From positions 1-64,000 of the forward strand of contig JAEIOE010000005.1 in NCBI GenBank assembly GCA_016342455.1: DNA of 64,000 bases. Direction: 5' to 3'. The translations under genes and the position numbers were made by a program. Of this stretch, positions 8,101 to 15,524 are shown piece by piece (within the stretch, counting starts at the first letter, position 1; the number at the start of each line of letters is the position of its first letter). The notes under the pieces are model-generated. The model was not told where the DNA came from and did no database searches. It was given only the letters and a program-made list of their open reading frames with translations. This DNA is from Mycoplasmatota bacterium. GTDB lineage: Bacteria; Bacillota_I; Bacilli_A; Izemoplasmatales; Hujiaoplasmataceae.

Positions 8101-8126
8101 AAAAACGGCCAAATATGGCCGTTTTT
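8101..8126 (+). terminator. Terminator trailing repeat c
   Basis: AAAAACGGCC pairs perfectly with GGCCGTTTTT over AAATAT. It is a strong terminator. It differs in sequence from the hairpins after b, d and e although an ACCAAGTTTAT stretch shared with d precedes it. Confidence 0.85.
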
Positions 8127-8133
8127 ACTTATG

Positions 8134-8156
8134 ACGCAACATGTTAAAGTCAATGT
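8134..8156 (+). repeat. Half copy of the array repeat
   Basis: ACGCAACATGTTAAAGTCAATG repeats only the left motif of the array unit, 8 bases after the terminator of copy c. It shows that the left motif occurs on its own, as it does near 4502. Confidence 0.5.
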
Positions 8157-8244
8157 AAGAGCGGTTGATGGGGGTTGAAATGTATTGATATTCGAGTAAA
8201 ATTGAAGATATTTTTAATGTTTTCTAAGTATTAAATCGTATAGA

Positions 8245-8301
8245 CCGTGGGGCGGACTTGAACTTTTATTTAGGGTAGCCGGCGATGGGACTTGAACTTT
8301 G
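8245..8301 (-). other. Two tRNA 3'-end-like fragments
   Basis: Read on the minus strand, 8273-8301 gives AGTTCAAGTCCCATCGCCGG and 8245-8267 gives AGTTCAAGTCCGCCCCACGG. Both look like a T-loop (TTCAAGTC) followed by the 3' side of the T-stem and acceptor stem. The 5' side of each T-stem is replaced by AAAG, and no D-arm or anticodon arm is present. They are fragments at best, perhaps attachment-site leftovers of integrating elements. Confidence 0.4.
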
Positions 8302-8380
8302 ATTTGAAATGACTTGATAAGGGTTTTATAATGAATAAAAATTACTTTAACAGGAATTGATAAAGAATTTTTAAGTCGTA

Positions 8381-8409
8381 TTGAAATCACAAAATCAAAA
8401 TGTTATAAT
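8381..8409 (+). promoter_or_regulatory. Sigma-A-type promoter upstream of Rhs tip
   Basis: TTGAAA (8381-8386) is spaced by exactly 17 bases from TATAAT (8404-8409). It points at the Rhs tip 170 bases downstream. The tip itself lacks a ribosome site, so the promoter may mainly serve the membrane partner gene at 9298. Confidence 0.65.
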
Positions 8410-8581
8410 TTGTGAGTAGGATTTATTTTTGGGTCTCAAATACAAGCTAGAATTACATATATAATATCTAACTTTTTAGATATTAAATGAAGTTATTGGT
8501 TAGTATTTATCAGCAGTTTAAAAGTTTTATTAAGAGAGTCAGTAATTCAATTTAGAAGTCTATTAATTATATGACGTTCAA

Positions 8582-9280
8582 ATGGGTTGGTATTATCTTC
8601 AATCTAGATACTATAATCCTGAATCTTGCAGATTCATTAATAATGATGTAATAATAGGTGAGTTTGCATCTGGCAATTCAAATATCTTCTCTTATACAAC
8701 TAACAACCCAGTAAATTATGCTGATTCAACAGGATATGCGAGATACAAGAATATAGGAGTAGGAGTTCAAATAGCTTTCTCTGTTTCGATATCTTGGGTA
8801 TCATTCTCTGGTGGATTCGAGTTAGTTTGGTATACCTCTCAACAAGTTAAGGTTGGAAGAGCATCCAGATATGTCCCACATGTTTATGGGTATGTTGAAG
8901 CTGGTCTTGAGTATTTGTATAACGGTATGGGTGTCATAGATAAATTGATAGAAAGTTTAACGAAAACTGCTAGTAATCCAAAAGTTTATTCAGCAGGAAT
9001 TAGTTTGTCAGGCTTTGAGATAAGAGGAAACAAGAAATTTACTTTGCCAAATCATTACTCAGAAGGGTTTAACACAAGAACTATAAATTTTGGTTATGGT
9101 AAAACATATTATTCATGGTCAAAGTATTGTAAAGTGTATGGTGCAGGTGTTTATTTATGGGGTTACTCATTAGGAATATCTAGATCTAAGAGTTATTATT
9201 ATTATCTAGGAACCGCAACAAGTATGATAAGAACGCTAATGGGTGTTTTAGGCATTAGTACAAGTAAACCATCAGTTTAA
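8582..9280 (+). CDS. Orphan Rhs core end plus C-terminal tip
   Basis: The start is the conserved end of an Rhs core: GWYYLQSRYYNPESCRFIN, then FSYTTNNPVNYADSTG. Core similarity reaches back to a Leu-Tyr-Asp stretch at 8567, beyond which a stop codon cuts the frame, so only about 50 residues of core remain. After the NPV-Y-D-G junction comes a 175-residue variable tip rich in Gly, Tyr and Ser, related to the tip at 2295-2701. No ribosome site precedes ATG 8582. This fits a silent, displaced tip that could be recombined onto a full rhs gene elsewhere. Toxic activity is not identifiable. Confidence 0.75.
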   Translation: MGWYYLQSRYYNPESCRFINNDVIIGEFASGNSNIFSYTTNNPVNYADSTGYARYKNIGVGVQIAFSVSISWVSFSGGFELVWYTSQQVKVGRASRYVPHVYGYVEAGLEYLYNGMGVIDKLIESLTKTASNPKVYSAGISLSGFEIRGNKKFTLPNHYSEGFNTRTINFGYGKTYYSWSKYCKVYGAGVYLWGYSLGISRSKSYYYYLGTATSMIRTLMGVLGISTSKPSV

Positions 9281-9297
9281 TTCAGGAGGATGGACGT

Positions 9298-9771
9298 ATG
9301 GAGTTTGAAATATTATATGATTCACATTCATATGCACCAAAAACATTTATACCAATATTCTTAGCTTTGTTATTTGTTATTATAGGAGTTATAATATTGA
9401 GACAGAAAACCGGGTCAGATACAGGTCCAAAAGCAATGATTGCAGTCGGGACTATTTTGATTTTGTTTCTAATTCTAGGTTATGTATCTGATAGGAAAAA
9501 CGTAATTAAGCCATATTTAGAGGGTGATTATGAGATTGTTGAGGGCTATCCTGTAGATTTTGAGTATACCGAATCATTCTCAGGTAATGACTATTTCTAT
9601 ATTGATGGGGAACTATTCATACTTGGTGCTACTAGAGCGCCTGGACTTCAACAAACTGCCTACCAAGGAGGACCAATTGATTCTGAAGATAACTATTATA
9701 GAATCACTTATGTTTCTTTTGGTGAAAACAATTATATTTTTAAAGTCGAGATAGTTGTAGAATCTAATTAG
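9298..9771 (+). CDS. Membrane partner (putative immunity protein) of Rhs tip
   Basis: The 157-residue product has two hydrophobic segments (about 17-35 and 47-63) and a soluble domain with DYFYIDGELFILG, PGLQQTAYQGGPI and YRITYV. It is a paralogue of the protein at 2716-3189, and both follow related tips. A very good ribosome site (CAGGAGGA) precedes the ATG, unlike the tip gene before it. That contrast fits expressed immunity next to a silent toxin. A GGGGGATA/TATCCCCC terminator follows at once. Confidence 0.65.
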   Translation: MEFEILYDSHSYAPKTFIPIFLALLFVIIGVIILRQKTGSDTGPKAMIAVGTILILFLILGYVSDRKNVIKPYLEGDYEIVEGYPVDFEYTESFSGNDYFYIDGELFILGATRAPGLQQTAYQGGPIDSEDNYYRITYVSFGENNYIFKVEIVVESN

Positions 9772-9774
9772 TTT

Positions 9775-9798
9775 AGGGGGATACTATCCCCCTTTTTT
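9775..9798 (+). terminator. Terminator of the tip-partner cassette
   Basis: GGGGGATA and TATCCCCC pair around a single C and lead into six T. Strong. Confidence 0.85.
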
Positions 9799-9809
9799 CA
9801 TGAAGAGAT

Positions 9810-9885
9810 CGCAACACGTTCAAGACAAGGGTGAAACATTGAATATTTTTACTAAAAATAGTGATAAACATTGTTAAGACAAGAC
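9810..9885 (+). repeat. Array repeat, copy d
   Basis: Core unit with CGCAACACGTTCAAGACAAG at the left, AAACATTGAATATTTTTAC in the middle and GATAAACATTGTTAAGACAA at the right. It lies wholly between two terminators (9775 and 9899), so it is either its own small transcription unit or untranscribed. Confidence 0.8.
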
Positions 9886-9898
9886 ATTTTTCAGAACC

Positions 9899-9929
9899 AA
9901 GTTTATCCCTAAAAGGATAAACTTTTTTT
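9899..9929 (+). terminator. Terminator trailing repeat d
   Basis: AAGTTTATCC pairs perfectly with GGATAAACTT over CTAAAA, followed by a T-run. The stem start matches the hairpins after repeats b and e. Confidence 0.85.
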
Positions 9930-9997
9930 GTTGAATAAAAAAAATTGAATAATTTCAGGATAATCGGAAATCAAAAAAAAAAAATATGCGCGCCTTG

Positions 9998-10026
9998 TTG
10001 ACAGATGATTTTTGCTGTGATAATAT
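9998..10026 (+). promoter_or_regulatory. Promoter of the radical SAM cassette
   Basis: A consensus TTGACA at 9998-10003 is followed after 17 bases by TAATAT (10021-10026); GATAAT at 10019 is an alternative. It is about 55 bases before the radical SAM start, giving the cassette its own promoter. Confidence 0.65.
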
Positions 10027-10080
10027 GATAAATGATATAAGTCAAAAACAAATGAAAGAAGAAATCAATTCGGAGTTTAT

Positions 10081-11490
10081 ATGGATATAGATAATCTTAT
10101 GAAAATAGAGCTAAGTGACTGTATAATTATTGTTAATACAGAGAATGGTGATGTAATCGAAGTTGACAAGAGGCTATTTAATGATAAGAAGGCTTTAAAT
10201 AAAGAACTAATTAAGAACAATTTTTATGAAAAGTTACTATATTCAATGAAATTTAGTAAAGATTCATTTAAAACTGTATATATAAGTTTACATATATCAA
10301 GTAAATGTAATATGAATTGTAAGTATTGTTTCATGAATGATAGAAAGTACAATAATCTTTCATTTGAGGATTCAAAGAAATTCATTGATATGATAATCGA
10401 TGAATATCCAAATGCTGGTAAGTATATAGTGGATCCTACTGGAAGTGGAGAACCACTATTAGAATTAGACAATTTATGCAAAATAGGTGAATACTGTAAA
10501 CAAAAAAGTGACGACCTTAAGAGAGAAGTATTGCCAATGATAGTTACTAATGGTCTTTTACTAACAGAAAAAGTAGTAAAAAGACTAAGGGAATCAGGGG
10601 TCTTATTTGGAGTTAGTTTAGATGGAGATAAAAAGACTAACGATATATATAGATATGATTACTTAGGAAATGGAACCTATAAAAGAGTTATTAGTAATGT
10701 TAAGAAAATTAAAGATAGATCTCTTATGGGTGTAGCTCTAACTATAACAGATAAGAATATGGACTTAGTTAAGAACTTAAAACACTTAATAAAGTATTTT
10801 CCAACTGTTAGTATGAAACCAGTTAGAGTTATAGATTCTAATATTGGAATAAATGAATCTAATATTGATAAGTTAAAGAATTCTTATACAGAATTATATG
10901 AGTTCCTATTAAAACAAACAACTAAAGGTAATTTAGAGTACCTTTCAGCTATTCTCAATGGAGATGACTATTTTGGTAAGTTCTTATTAAGAAGCATATT
11001 ATGTATAAAAGTAACTACTAGATGTGACGCTGGAGTTGGGAGATTTTCTTTAGCACCTGATGGATTAATATATGCGTGTCCAGGAGCTATAGATATATCT
11101 GAATTAGTAATAGGTTCTTTAGAAAAAGGCATAGAAAAAGAAAAAAGAGATTTCTTATGGAATACTCTAGTAAATAGAAATAAATGTCAAGACTGTTACG
11201 CAAAGTTTGTATGTGGAGGAGAATGTTTTGTGAATGCATATTATTCAACTAAATCAATAACTGAAAAAGATGATGTTATGTGTGAATTGAAAAGACACTT
11301 ATTCAAGTTATCATTAGCGTTCAACCACTATTTAAAACAAATGGAGTGTTACAGTGTAGTTATAAGGGGGTGTGTTGAGAAGACTAAAAGGTTTGATGAG
11401 GAGAAGGAAGTAACTAACTTTCTTAAGAGAAATCCAAATGTAAGTTTCAATGATATTAAGTATCATAAAGCTTATATCGATCGTAAGTAA
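10081..11490 (+). CDS. Radical SAM/SPASM peptide-modifying enzyme
   Basis: The 469-residue enzyme has an N-terminal region of about 70 residues, a radical SAM core with CNMNCKYC (Cx3Cx2C that binds the [4Fe-4S] cluster and S-adenosylmethionine) and a SPASM domain with further cysteines: CDAGVGRFSLAPDG, then CQDCYAKFVCGGEC. This build is typical of maturases that crosslink or otherwise modify ribosomally made peptides or proteins. No short precursor peptide gene is evident nearby; the next gene encodes a large secreted protein 30 bases on, which may be the substrate. The N-terminal part might bind a leader peptide. The reaction cannot be named from sequence. Confidence 0.8.
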   Translation: MDIDNLMKIELSDCIIIVNTENGDVIEVDKRLFNDKKALNKELIKNNFYEKLLYSMKFSKDSFKTVYISLHISSKCNMNCKYCFMNDRKYNNLSFEDSKKFIDMIIDEYPNAGKYIVDPTGSGEPLLELDNLCKIGEYCKQKSDDLKREVLPMIVTNGLLLTEKVVKRLRESGVLFGVSLDGDKKTNDIYRYDYLGNGTYKRVISNVKKIKDRSLMGVALTITDKNMDLVKNLKHLIKYFPTVSMKPVRVIDSNIGINESNIDKLKNSYTELYEFLLKQTTKGNLEYLSAILNGDDYFGKFLLRSILCIKVTTRCDAGVGRFSLAPDGLIYACPGAIDISELVIGSLEKGIEKEKRDFLWNTLVNRNKCQDCYAKFVCGGECFVNAYYSTKSITEKDDVMCELKRHLFKLSLAFNHYLKQMECYSVVIRGCVEKTKRFDEEKEVTNFLKRNPNVSFNDIKYHKAYIDRK

Positions 11491-11519
11491 ATATAATTTT
11501 ATTATACAAGGAGAGAAGG

Positions 11520-13199
11520 ATGAAGAAGAAAATATTATTGGTATCTATCCTATCGTTAATTATTTTTGGTTTGGTATCAGCAAATCAACATAAAGCATAT
11601 GCATATTCAGTTGATGAAAATTTAGAAGAAGAAAAAATTGGAATTTCAAAGAATGAACAAGAATTCTTTGATAAAAAAACAGCTGAACAAAAATTATTAG
11701 AAACTAAAAATGATATTATGATAGTAGATACTATTAACAACCGAGATAAAGAAACTATAACTGTAAAAGGTGTAGAATACGAAAAAGATGCACTTATATA
11801 CTCTGTATATAGTGCAAGTGCAAATGGGGAATTGGAAGAATATATCACAGAAGACTCAAAGAATATTGATGATACTACTAAGTTAATACTACAAAGTTTT
11901 CAAAATAAAGCTATCAGCGAAGATTTATCATATAATGATATAGCAATTCAGTTTGATGACTCTAAGAGTATTACTTTAGATATATCGTTGGTTATTGATA
12001 TGTTACCAAAAGAAGTAATAATTGATAGTAGTTCTGTTCAAACAAAGGCTACTTATTACTATGAAACTGTATATGTAGGATATTATGAAACTTATAATTA
12101 CCTGTGGACAGATACGGGGATATACAGTATTCAAGCTGAATATTATAAAGATATTTTTGGGAATACTATTTATACAGGATCTACAAGATATGTCTTAAAT
12201 GCACACTTTTGTACTTATGATCATATAAATACTGTAGAGTTTGACTATCAATCTTATAGCAATATAGGAGTAGATGGAAGTTCTGCCCCACTTGCAAATA
12301 TACATTTGATTTATGATTATTGGGGTAAGGAGAAAATGATATTAGAGTCTGATGATATTGGTGTTGCTTACAAAATATCACAGGAAGTTCATTATGACAG
12401 AAATCAATATAATAAGATAAACGGATTATCTGTTGATGTTATGTATTCTTCTGAAAGTGAAATTCCTTTATTATCTTGGACATATGCAGCGATTGGCAAC
12501 TATTTTCATAAGTTATTATTAACTAACTCAGATAATAATAAGTATACAAAATCTACAGAGTATTATGATGTGAACTTAGGAGTTAATGTAGATGGAAGCT
12601 TGGAGTTAGTTTGCGATGAAAATGGAGATGTTGAATACGAAGACTTAGTAACTTTTACGTTTAATTTTGGAGTAGGAAAATCAGATCCAGAGGTAGAAGT
12701 TATTTCTGATGCACATTATATAAGGGATGTTTACCCTTATTTAATTTGGGGAAACTCAGTAGTTGATTATAACAACCATACACCGTTTGAAAGATTTATT
12801 TGGGACAAGGCTTCTTTAGATAATAATATAACAGCAAGAAATGCACAACAGGAGCCATTAACAGATATGTACTATATGAGTTTGGGAAGCGATAATAGTG
12901 TTGATGACAATGATGGGACAATTATTCCTTTAAGTGTTCAAAATAATGCTTGTCGTTGGGATATTTTCTTTAACTATATACCTGATCAGTACATAGAAAA
13001 AAATCAATATACAAACTATAATTGGGCCTTAAAAATAACTGGACAATACAGTGATATACCAGGGATAATAACTAAGTTCGAGGAATGGGATTCGGTAATA
13101 TATAATAGAACAGGGGAGTATCTTGTTATGGTTGGAATAGAAGATTCTGATGGGAATAAAAGAACACAAATCATTAAAGTAATTGTGTCAAGTTGTTAG
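11520..13199 (+). CDS. Large secreted protein of unknown function
   Basis: A signal peptide (residues 1-29, ending near HKAYAYS) is followed by an acidic N-terminal coiled region and a long beta-rich part with many Tyr and Asn. Cysteines are few, and the protein ends in Ser-Ser-Cys. No family is recognised. A GGAGAG ribosome site precedes ATG 11520. It sits between the radical SAM enzyme and a membrane protein, and all three seem to be one transcript. It may be the exported target of the radical SAM enzyme, but the sequence gives no direct proof. Confidence 0.7.
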   Translation: MKKKILLVSILSLIIFGLVSANQHKAYAYSVDENLEEEKIGISKNEQEFFDKKTAEQKLLETKNDIMIVDTINNRDKETITVKGVEYEKDALIYSVYSASANGELEEYITEDSKNIDDTTKLILQSFQNKAISEDLSYNDIAIQFDDSKSITLDISLVIDMLPKEVIIDSSSVQTKATYYYETVYVGYYETYNYLWTDTGIYSIQAEYYKDIFGNTIYTGSTRYVLNAHFCTYDHINTVEFDYQSYSNIGVDGSSAPLANIHLIYDYWGKEKMILESDDIGVAYKISQEVHYDRNQYNKINGLSVDVMYSSESEIPLLSWTYAAIGNYFHKLLLTNSDNNKYTKSTEYYDVNLGVNVDGSLELVCDENGDVEYEDLVTFTFNFGVGKSDPEVEVISDAHYIRDVYPYLIWGNSVVDYNNHTPFERFIWDKASLDNNITARNAQQEPLTDMYYMSLGSDNSVDDNDGTIIPLSVQNNACRWDIFFNYIPDQYIEKNQYTNYNWALKITGQYSDIPGIITKFEEWDSVIYNRTGEYLVMVGIEDSDGNKRTQIIKVIVSSC

Positions 13200-13209
13200 G
13201 TGGAAAATA

Positions 13210-13656
13210 ATGAGAAAGTTATTTAATATACAAACAATTCTATTGTTAATTATATTTGCTATTTTGTATTATATAATGATCCGTTTTTTAGATTCATATT
13301 TATTGATTCAGAATACTGTTATTATATTTATACCTTCAATTATAATTATATATGATATTTATATGAGATTTATTAAGAGAATGAGTATTAAGCATAATTT
13401 ATATTCTTTTCAAAAAATATTTTTGATTTATTACATGTTTATCAATACTGTAAATGTAATATTCGTGTGGGGAAATAATGAAGTATTGGTGTATGTTTTA
13501 TATGTGTTGATACCCGGTTTAATATACCTTTTATTGTCTCGTTTAATTTTAATATTAAGAGCTAAGAAAGATAGTATTGTAGGATATTTACCTTTTATCT
13601 TATTAGTTGTTTATTGGAAATTTTTAGCGTCATTAATGTGGTTATCTGGACTGTGA
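13210..13656 (+). CDS. Small multi-pass membrane protein
   Basis: The 148-residue product has five likely membrane segments and little soluble sequence. ATG 13210 is chosen because AGGTGG lies just before it; the frame is open from 13183. It follows the secreted protein by 10 bases. Its last codons (WLSGL, TGA) overlap a GGACTGTGATGGAAA stretch that also occurs at 7940-7954 in front of repeat c, so the gene's end coincides with the edge of the repeated unit. Export, immunity or anchoring roles are possible; none is shown. Confidence 0.65.
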   Translation: MRKLFNIQTILLLIIFAILYYIMIRFLDSYLLIQNTVIIFIPSIIIIYDIYMRFIKRMSIKHNLYSFQKIFLIYYMFINTVNVIFVWGNNEVLVYVLYVLIPGLIYLLLSRLILILRAKKDSIVGYLPFILLVVYWKFLASLMWLSGL

Positions 13657-13703
13657 TGGAAATTAAACAATTGTTAGTTGTGGTATCATATGCCTACAAA
13701 TGA

Positions 13704-13782
13704 ACGCAACTTGTTCAAGACAAGGGTGAAAAATTGAATATTTTTAGTAAAAACAGTGATAAACATCATTAAGACAAGACAG
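13704..13782 (+). repeat. Array repeat, copy e
   Basis: The unit starts CGCAACTTGTTCAAGACAAG, has AAATTGAATATTTTTAG in the middle and ends GATAAACATCATTAAGACAA then GACA. It is the last copy and marks the right limit of the array; the following genes are ordinary chromosomal types. Confidence 0.8.
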
Positions 13783-13793
13783 TATTACTTATT

Positions 13794-13826
13794 AAGTTTA
13801 TTTCTTAAAAGAAGTAAACTTTTTTA
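13794..13826 (+). terminator. Terminator trailing repeat e
   Basis: AAGTTTATTTCTT pairs with AAGAAGTAAACTT around AA, followed by T-rich sequence. Confidence 0.75.
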
Positions 13827-13978
13827 TTTATTAAAACTTGGCTGCTTTTATAGTGTTAATTTCTTAAGTTTCATTTAAGATTTATATTATAAAATAATAA
13901 TATGGATAGAACTAATCTATTTGAAAGATCTTTTATTAGCTTATTTAATAAAGAACTTAAAGAAATTGGAGATTATAT

Positions 13979-15394
13979 ATGAAAAAAACATTAACTATTT
14001 TGTCGTTTTTTATACTAGTATTTATTGTTGCTAGTTGTGATTCAACTTCGTCTGTTGAAAATACAACGTTAAATACTACTATAGAAACTTCAGAAGATGT
14101 ATTAAATACAGATACAACTGCTACAACAGAAAACAGTGCTGTAACAACAGAACTATCTGGATCAGTCTATCAAGAAGATGAGATGGTAGATGAAGTAGTA
14201 TACCCTCACAATGAAGTGATTGAAGTAAATATTGATATTACATCGGAAAATTATAATGATATTATAAATAATGCTATGGATGAAGAGTACCATACATGCG
14301 ATATCACTTATAATGGCTACTCCTTAACAAATGTAGCTATTAGAACAAAAGGAAATTCAAGTTTAAGAGATGTCTTTAATGCAAATGGAGATCGTTTTAG
14401 TTATAACATCGATTTAAATTACTATGAAAAACAAGATTTATTTGGAATTGATAAATTAATCTTAAACAATTTATATATGGATCCTTCTATGATTGCTGAA
14501 TATATTACATATGAAGCATTAGATTATTTAGGTGCGGTGTCGTCTAGAACAACATTTGTAGCTTTATCATTTAATGGCGAGTATTATGGCTTGTACCTCT
14601 CTGTAGAACATGTTGGAAATGAGTTCTTAGACACAAATTTTAATAATTCAGATGGAGAGCAGTATAAACCAGATAGTGGCGTTGGAGCGAATTTAAATTA
14701 TATATCAGATTCTACTAATTATTCTGCTTTAGTAGATGAAAACTCAGATGATTTATCTAACAAAGCAATAATTGAACTAATGAAAAGAATTGACTCTGGA
14801 GATGATTTAGTAGAAATCTTTAATGTAGAATCTTATCTAAAGTACCTAGCTGTATCAACTTATACAGTAAATCTTGATTCATATCAAGGAGGTATGTATC
14901 ATAATTACTATTTATATAATAATGACGGAGTTTTTGAATGGATTGCTTGGGATTTGAATATGGCTTTTAATGGTTTCCCTGGAGTTCGTATCACTGATTT
15001 ACAAGCTACTGAATATCTAATTGATGAACCGGTTATAAACAGTTTGAGTAGTTATCCTTTAATTGAATCTATATTAAGCAATGAAACTTACTTAGAAATG
15101 TATCACAGTTACTTACAAGAATTAATTGATGGATATTTTAACATAGAAACATTTGAACAACGAGTTAATGAAATTGCTGAAATGATAGATGATTATGTAG
15201 AAACAGATCCAAGTAGTTTTTATACTTATACAGCGTATCAAAACGCATTGTTTACAGATTCAACACTTTCATATAGCATCTTACAATTTGTGGAAACAAG
15301 ATCAGAAAATATTGATAAACAATTATCAGGATTAATACCTAGCACTAATGGTGGAAAAGGGAATGTAGTTTCAAGTACAAGACCACCAAGATAG
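13979..15394 (+). CDS. CotH-family lipoprotein (CotH kinase-like)
   Basis: The 471-residue protein has a signal sequence with lipobox IVASC (Cys about 20), a Thr/Ser-rich linker (about 22-65) and a CotH domain. Visible family features are VAIRTKGNSSLRD, the YEKQDLFGIDKLILNN stretch, FNGEYYGLYLSVEHV and the acidic WIAWDLNMAF. CotH proteins in spore formers phosphorylate coat proteins; in non-sporing relatives such lipoproteins are linked to the cell surface, with unknown targets. A GGAG site precedes the ATG. It stands alone, closed by a terminator at 15426. Confidence 0.85.
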   Translation: MKKTLTILSFFILVFIVASCDSTSSVENTTLNTTIETSEDVLNTDTTATTENSAVTTELSGSVYQEDEMVDEVVYPHNEVIEVNIDITSENYNDIINNAMDEEYHTCDITYNGYSLTNVAIRTKGNSSLRDVFNANGDRFSYNIDLNYYEKQDLFGIDKLILNNLYMDPSMIAEYITYEALDYLGAVSSRTTFVALSFNGEYYGLYLSVEHVGNEFLDTNFNNSDGEQYKPDSGVGANLNYISDSTNYSALVDENSDDLSNKAIIELMKRIDSGDDLVEIFNVESYLKYLAVSTYTVNLDSYQGGMYHNYYLYNNDGVFEWIAWDLNMAFNGFPGVRITDLQATEYLIDEPVINSLSSYPLIESILSNETYLEMYHSYLQELIDGYFNIETFEQRVNEIAEMIDDYVETDPSSFYTYTAYQNALFTDSTLSYSILQFVETRSENIDKQLSGLIPSTNGGKGNVVSSTRPPR

Positions 15395-15425
15395 CGAATT
15401 GAGGGTATCTAAAAACAGTATATAT

Positions 15426-15455
15426 AAAGCAGAATAATTATTTTATTCTGCTTTT
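15426..15455 (+). terminator. Terminator after the CotH-like gene
   Basis: AAAGCAGAATAA pairs with TTATTCTGCTTT around TTATT, followed by T residues. Confidence 0.85.
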
Positions 15456-15524
15456 ATTTGTTAGTCATATATTATGTAAAATATGTTAGAATATATATAG
15501 TCTTTATGTAAAAGGAGTGATTAG

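Larger units (their letters stand above)
7747..8566. other. Intergenic stretch rich in repeat and RNA-gene relics
   Basis: This 820-base gap has no intact gene. In order it holds a hairpin (7868), repeat c (7953), a strong terminator (8101), a half-repeat (8134), two pieces resembling tRNA 3' ends on the minus strand (8245-8301), a consensus promoter (8381-8409) and a perfect 10-bp stem at 8463-8487 with no T-tract. The mix suggests repeated insertion and deletion. Confidence 0.65.
13657..13978. other. Intergenic stretch with repeat e
   Basis: These 322 bases contain repeat copy e and its hairpin, then a T/A-rich run before the CotH-like gene. No other gene is visible. Unlike the other cassettes there is no separate terminator between the last gene and the repeat. 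Confidence 0.7.

Noticed and set aside
10025-10090. A 21-codon frame (MINDISQKQMKEEINSEF...) before the radical SAM gene as a precursor peptide
   Set aside because: It overlaps the enzyme start, has no ribosome site and lies on the -10 box; no core peptide features.
3749-13782. CRISPR array
   Set aside because: The repeats are 76 bases or longer, spaced by kilobases, contain genes between them and have no cas genes.
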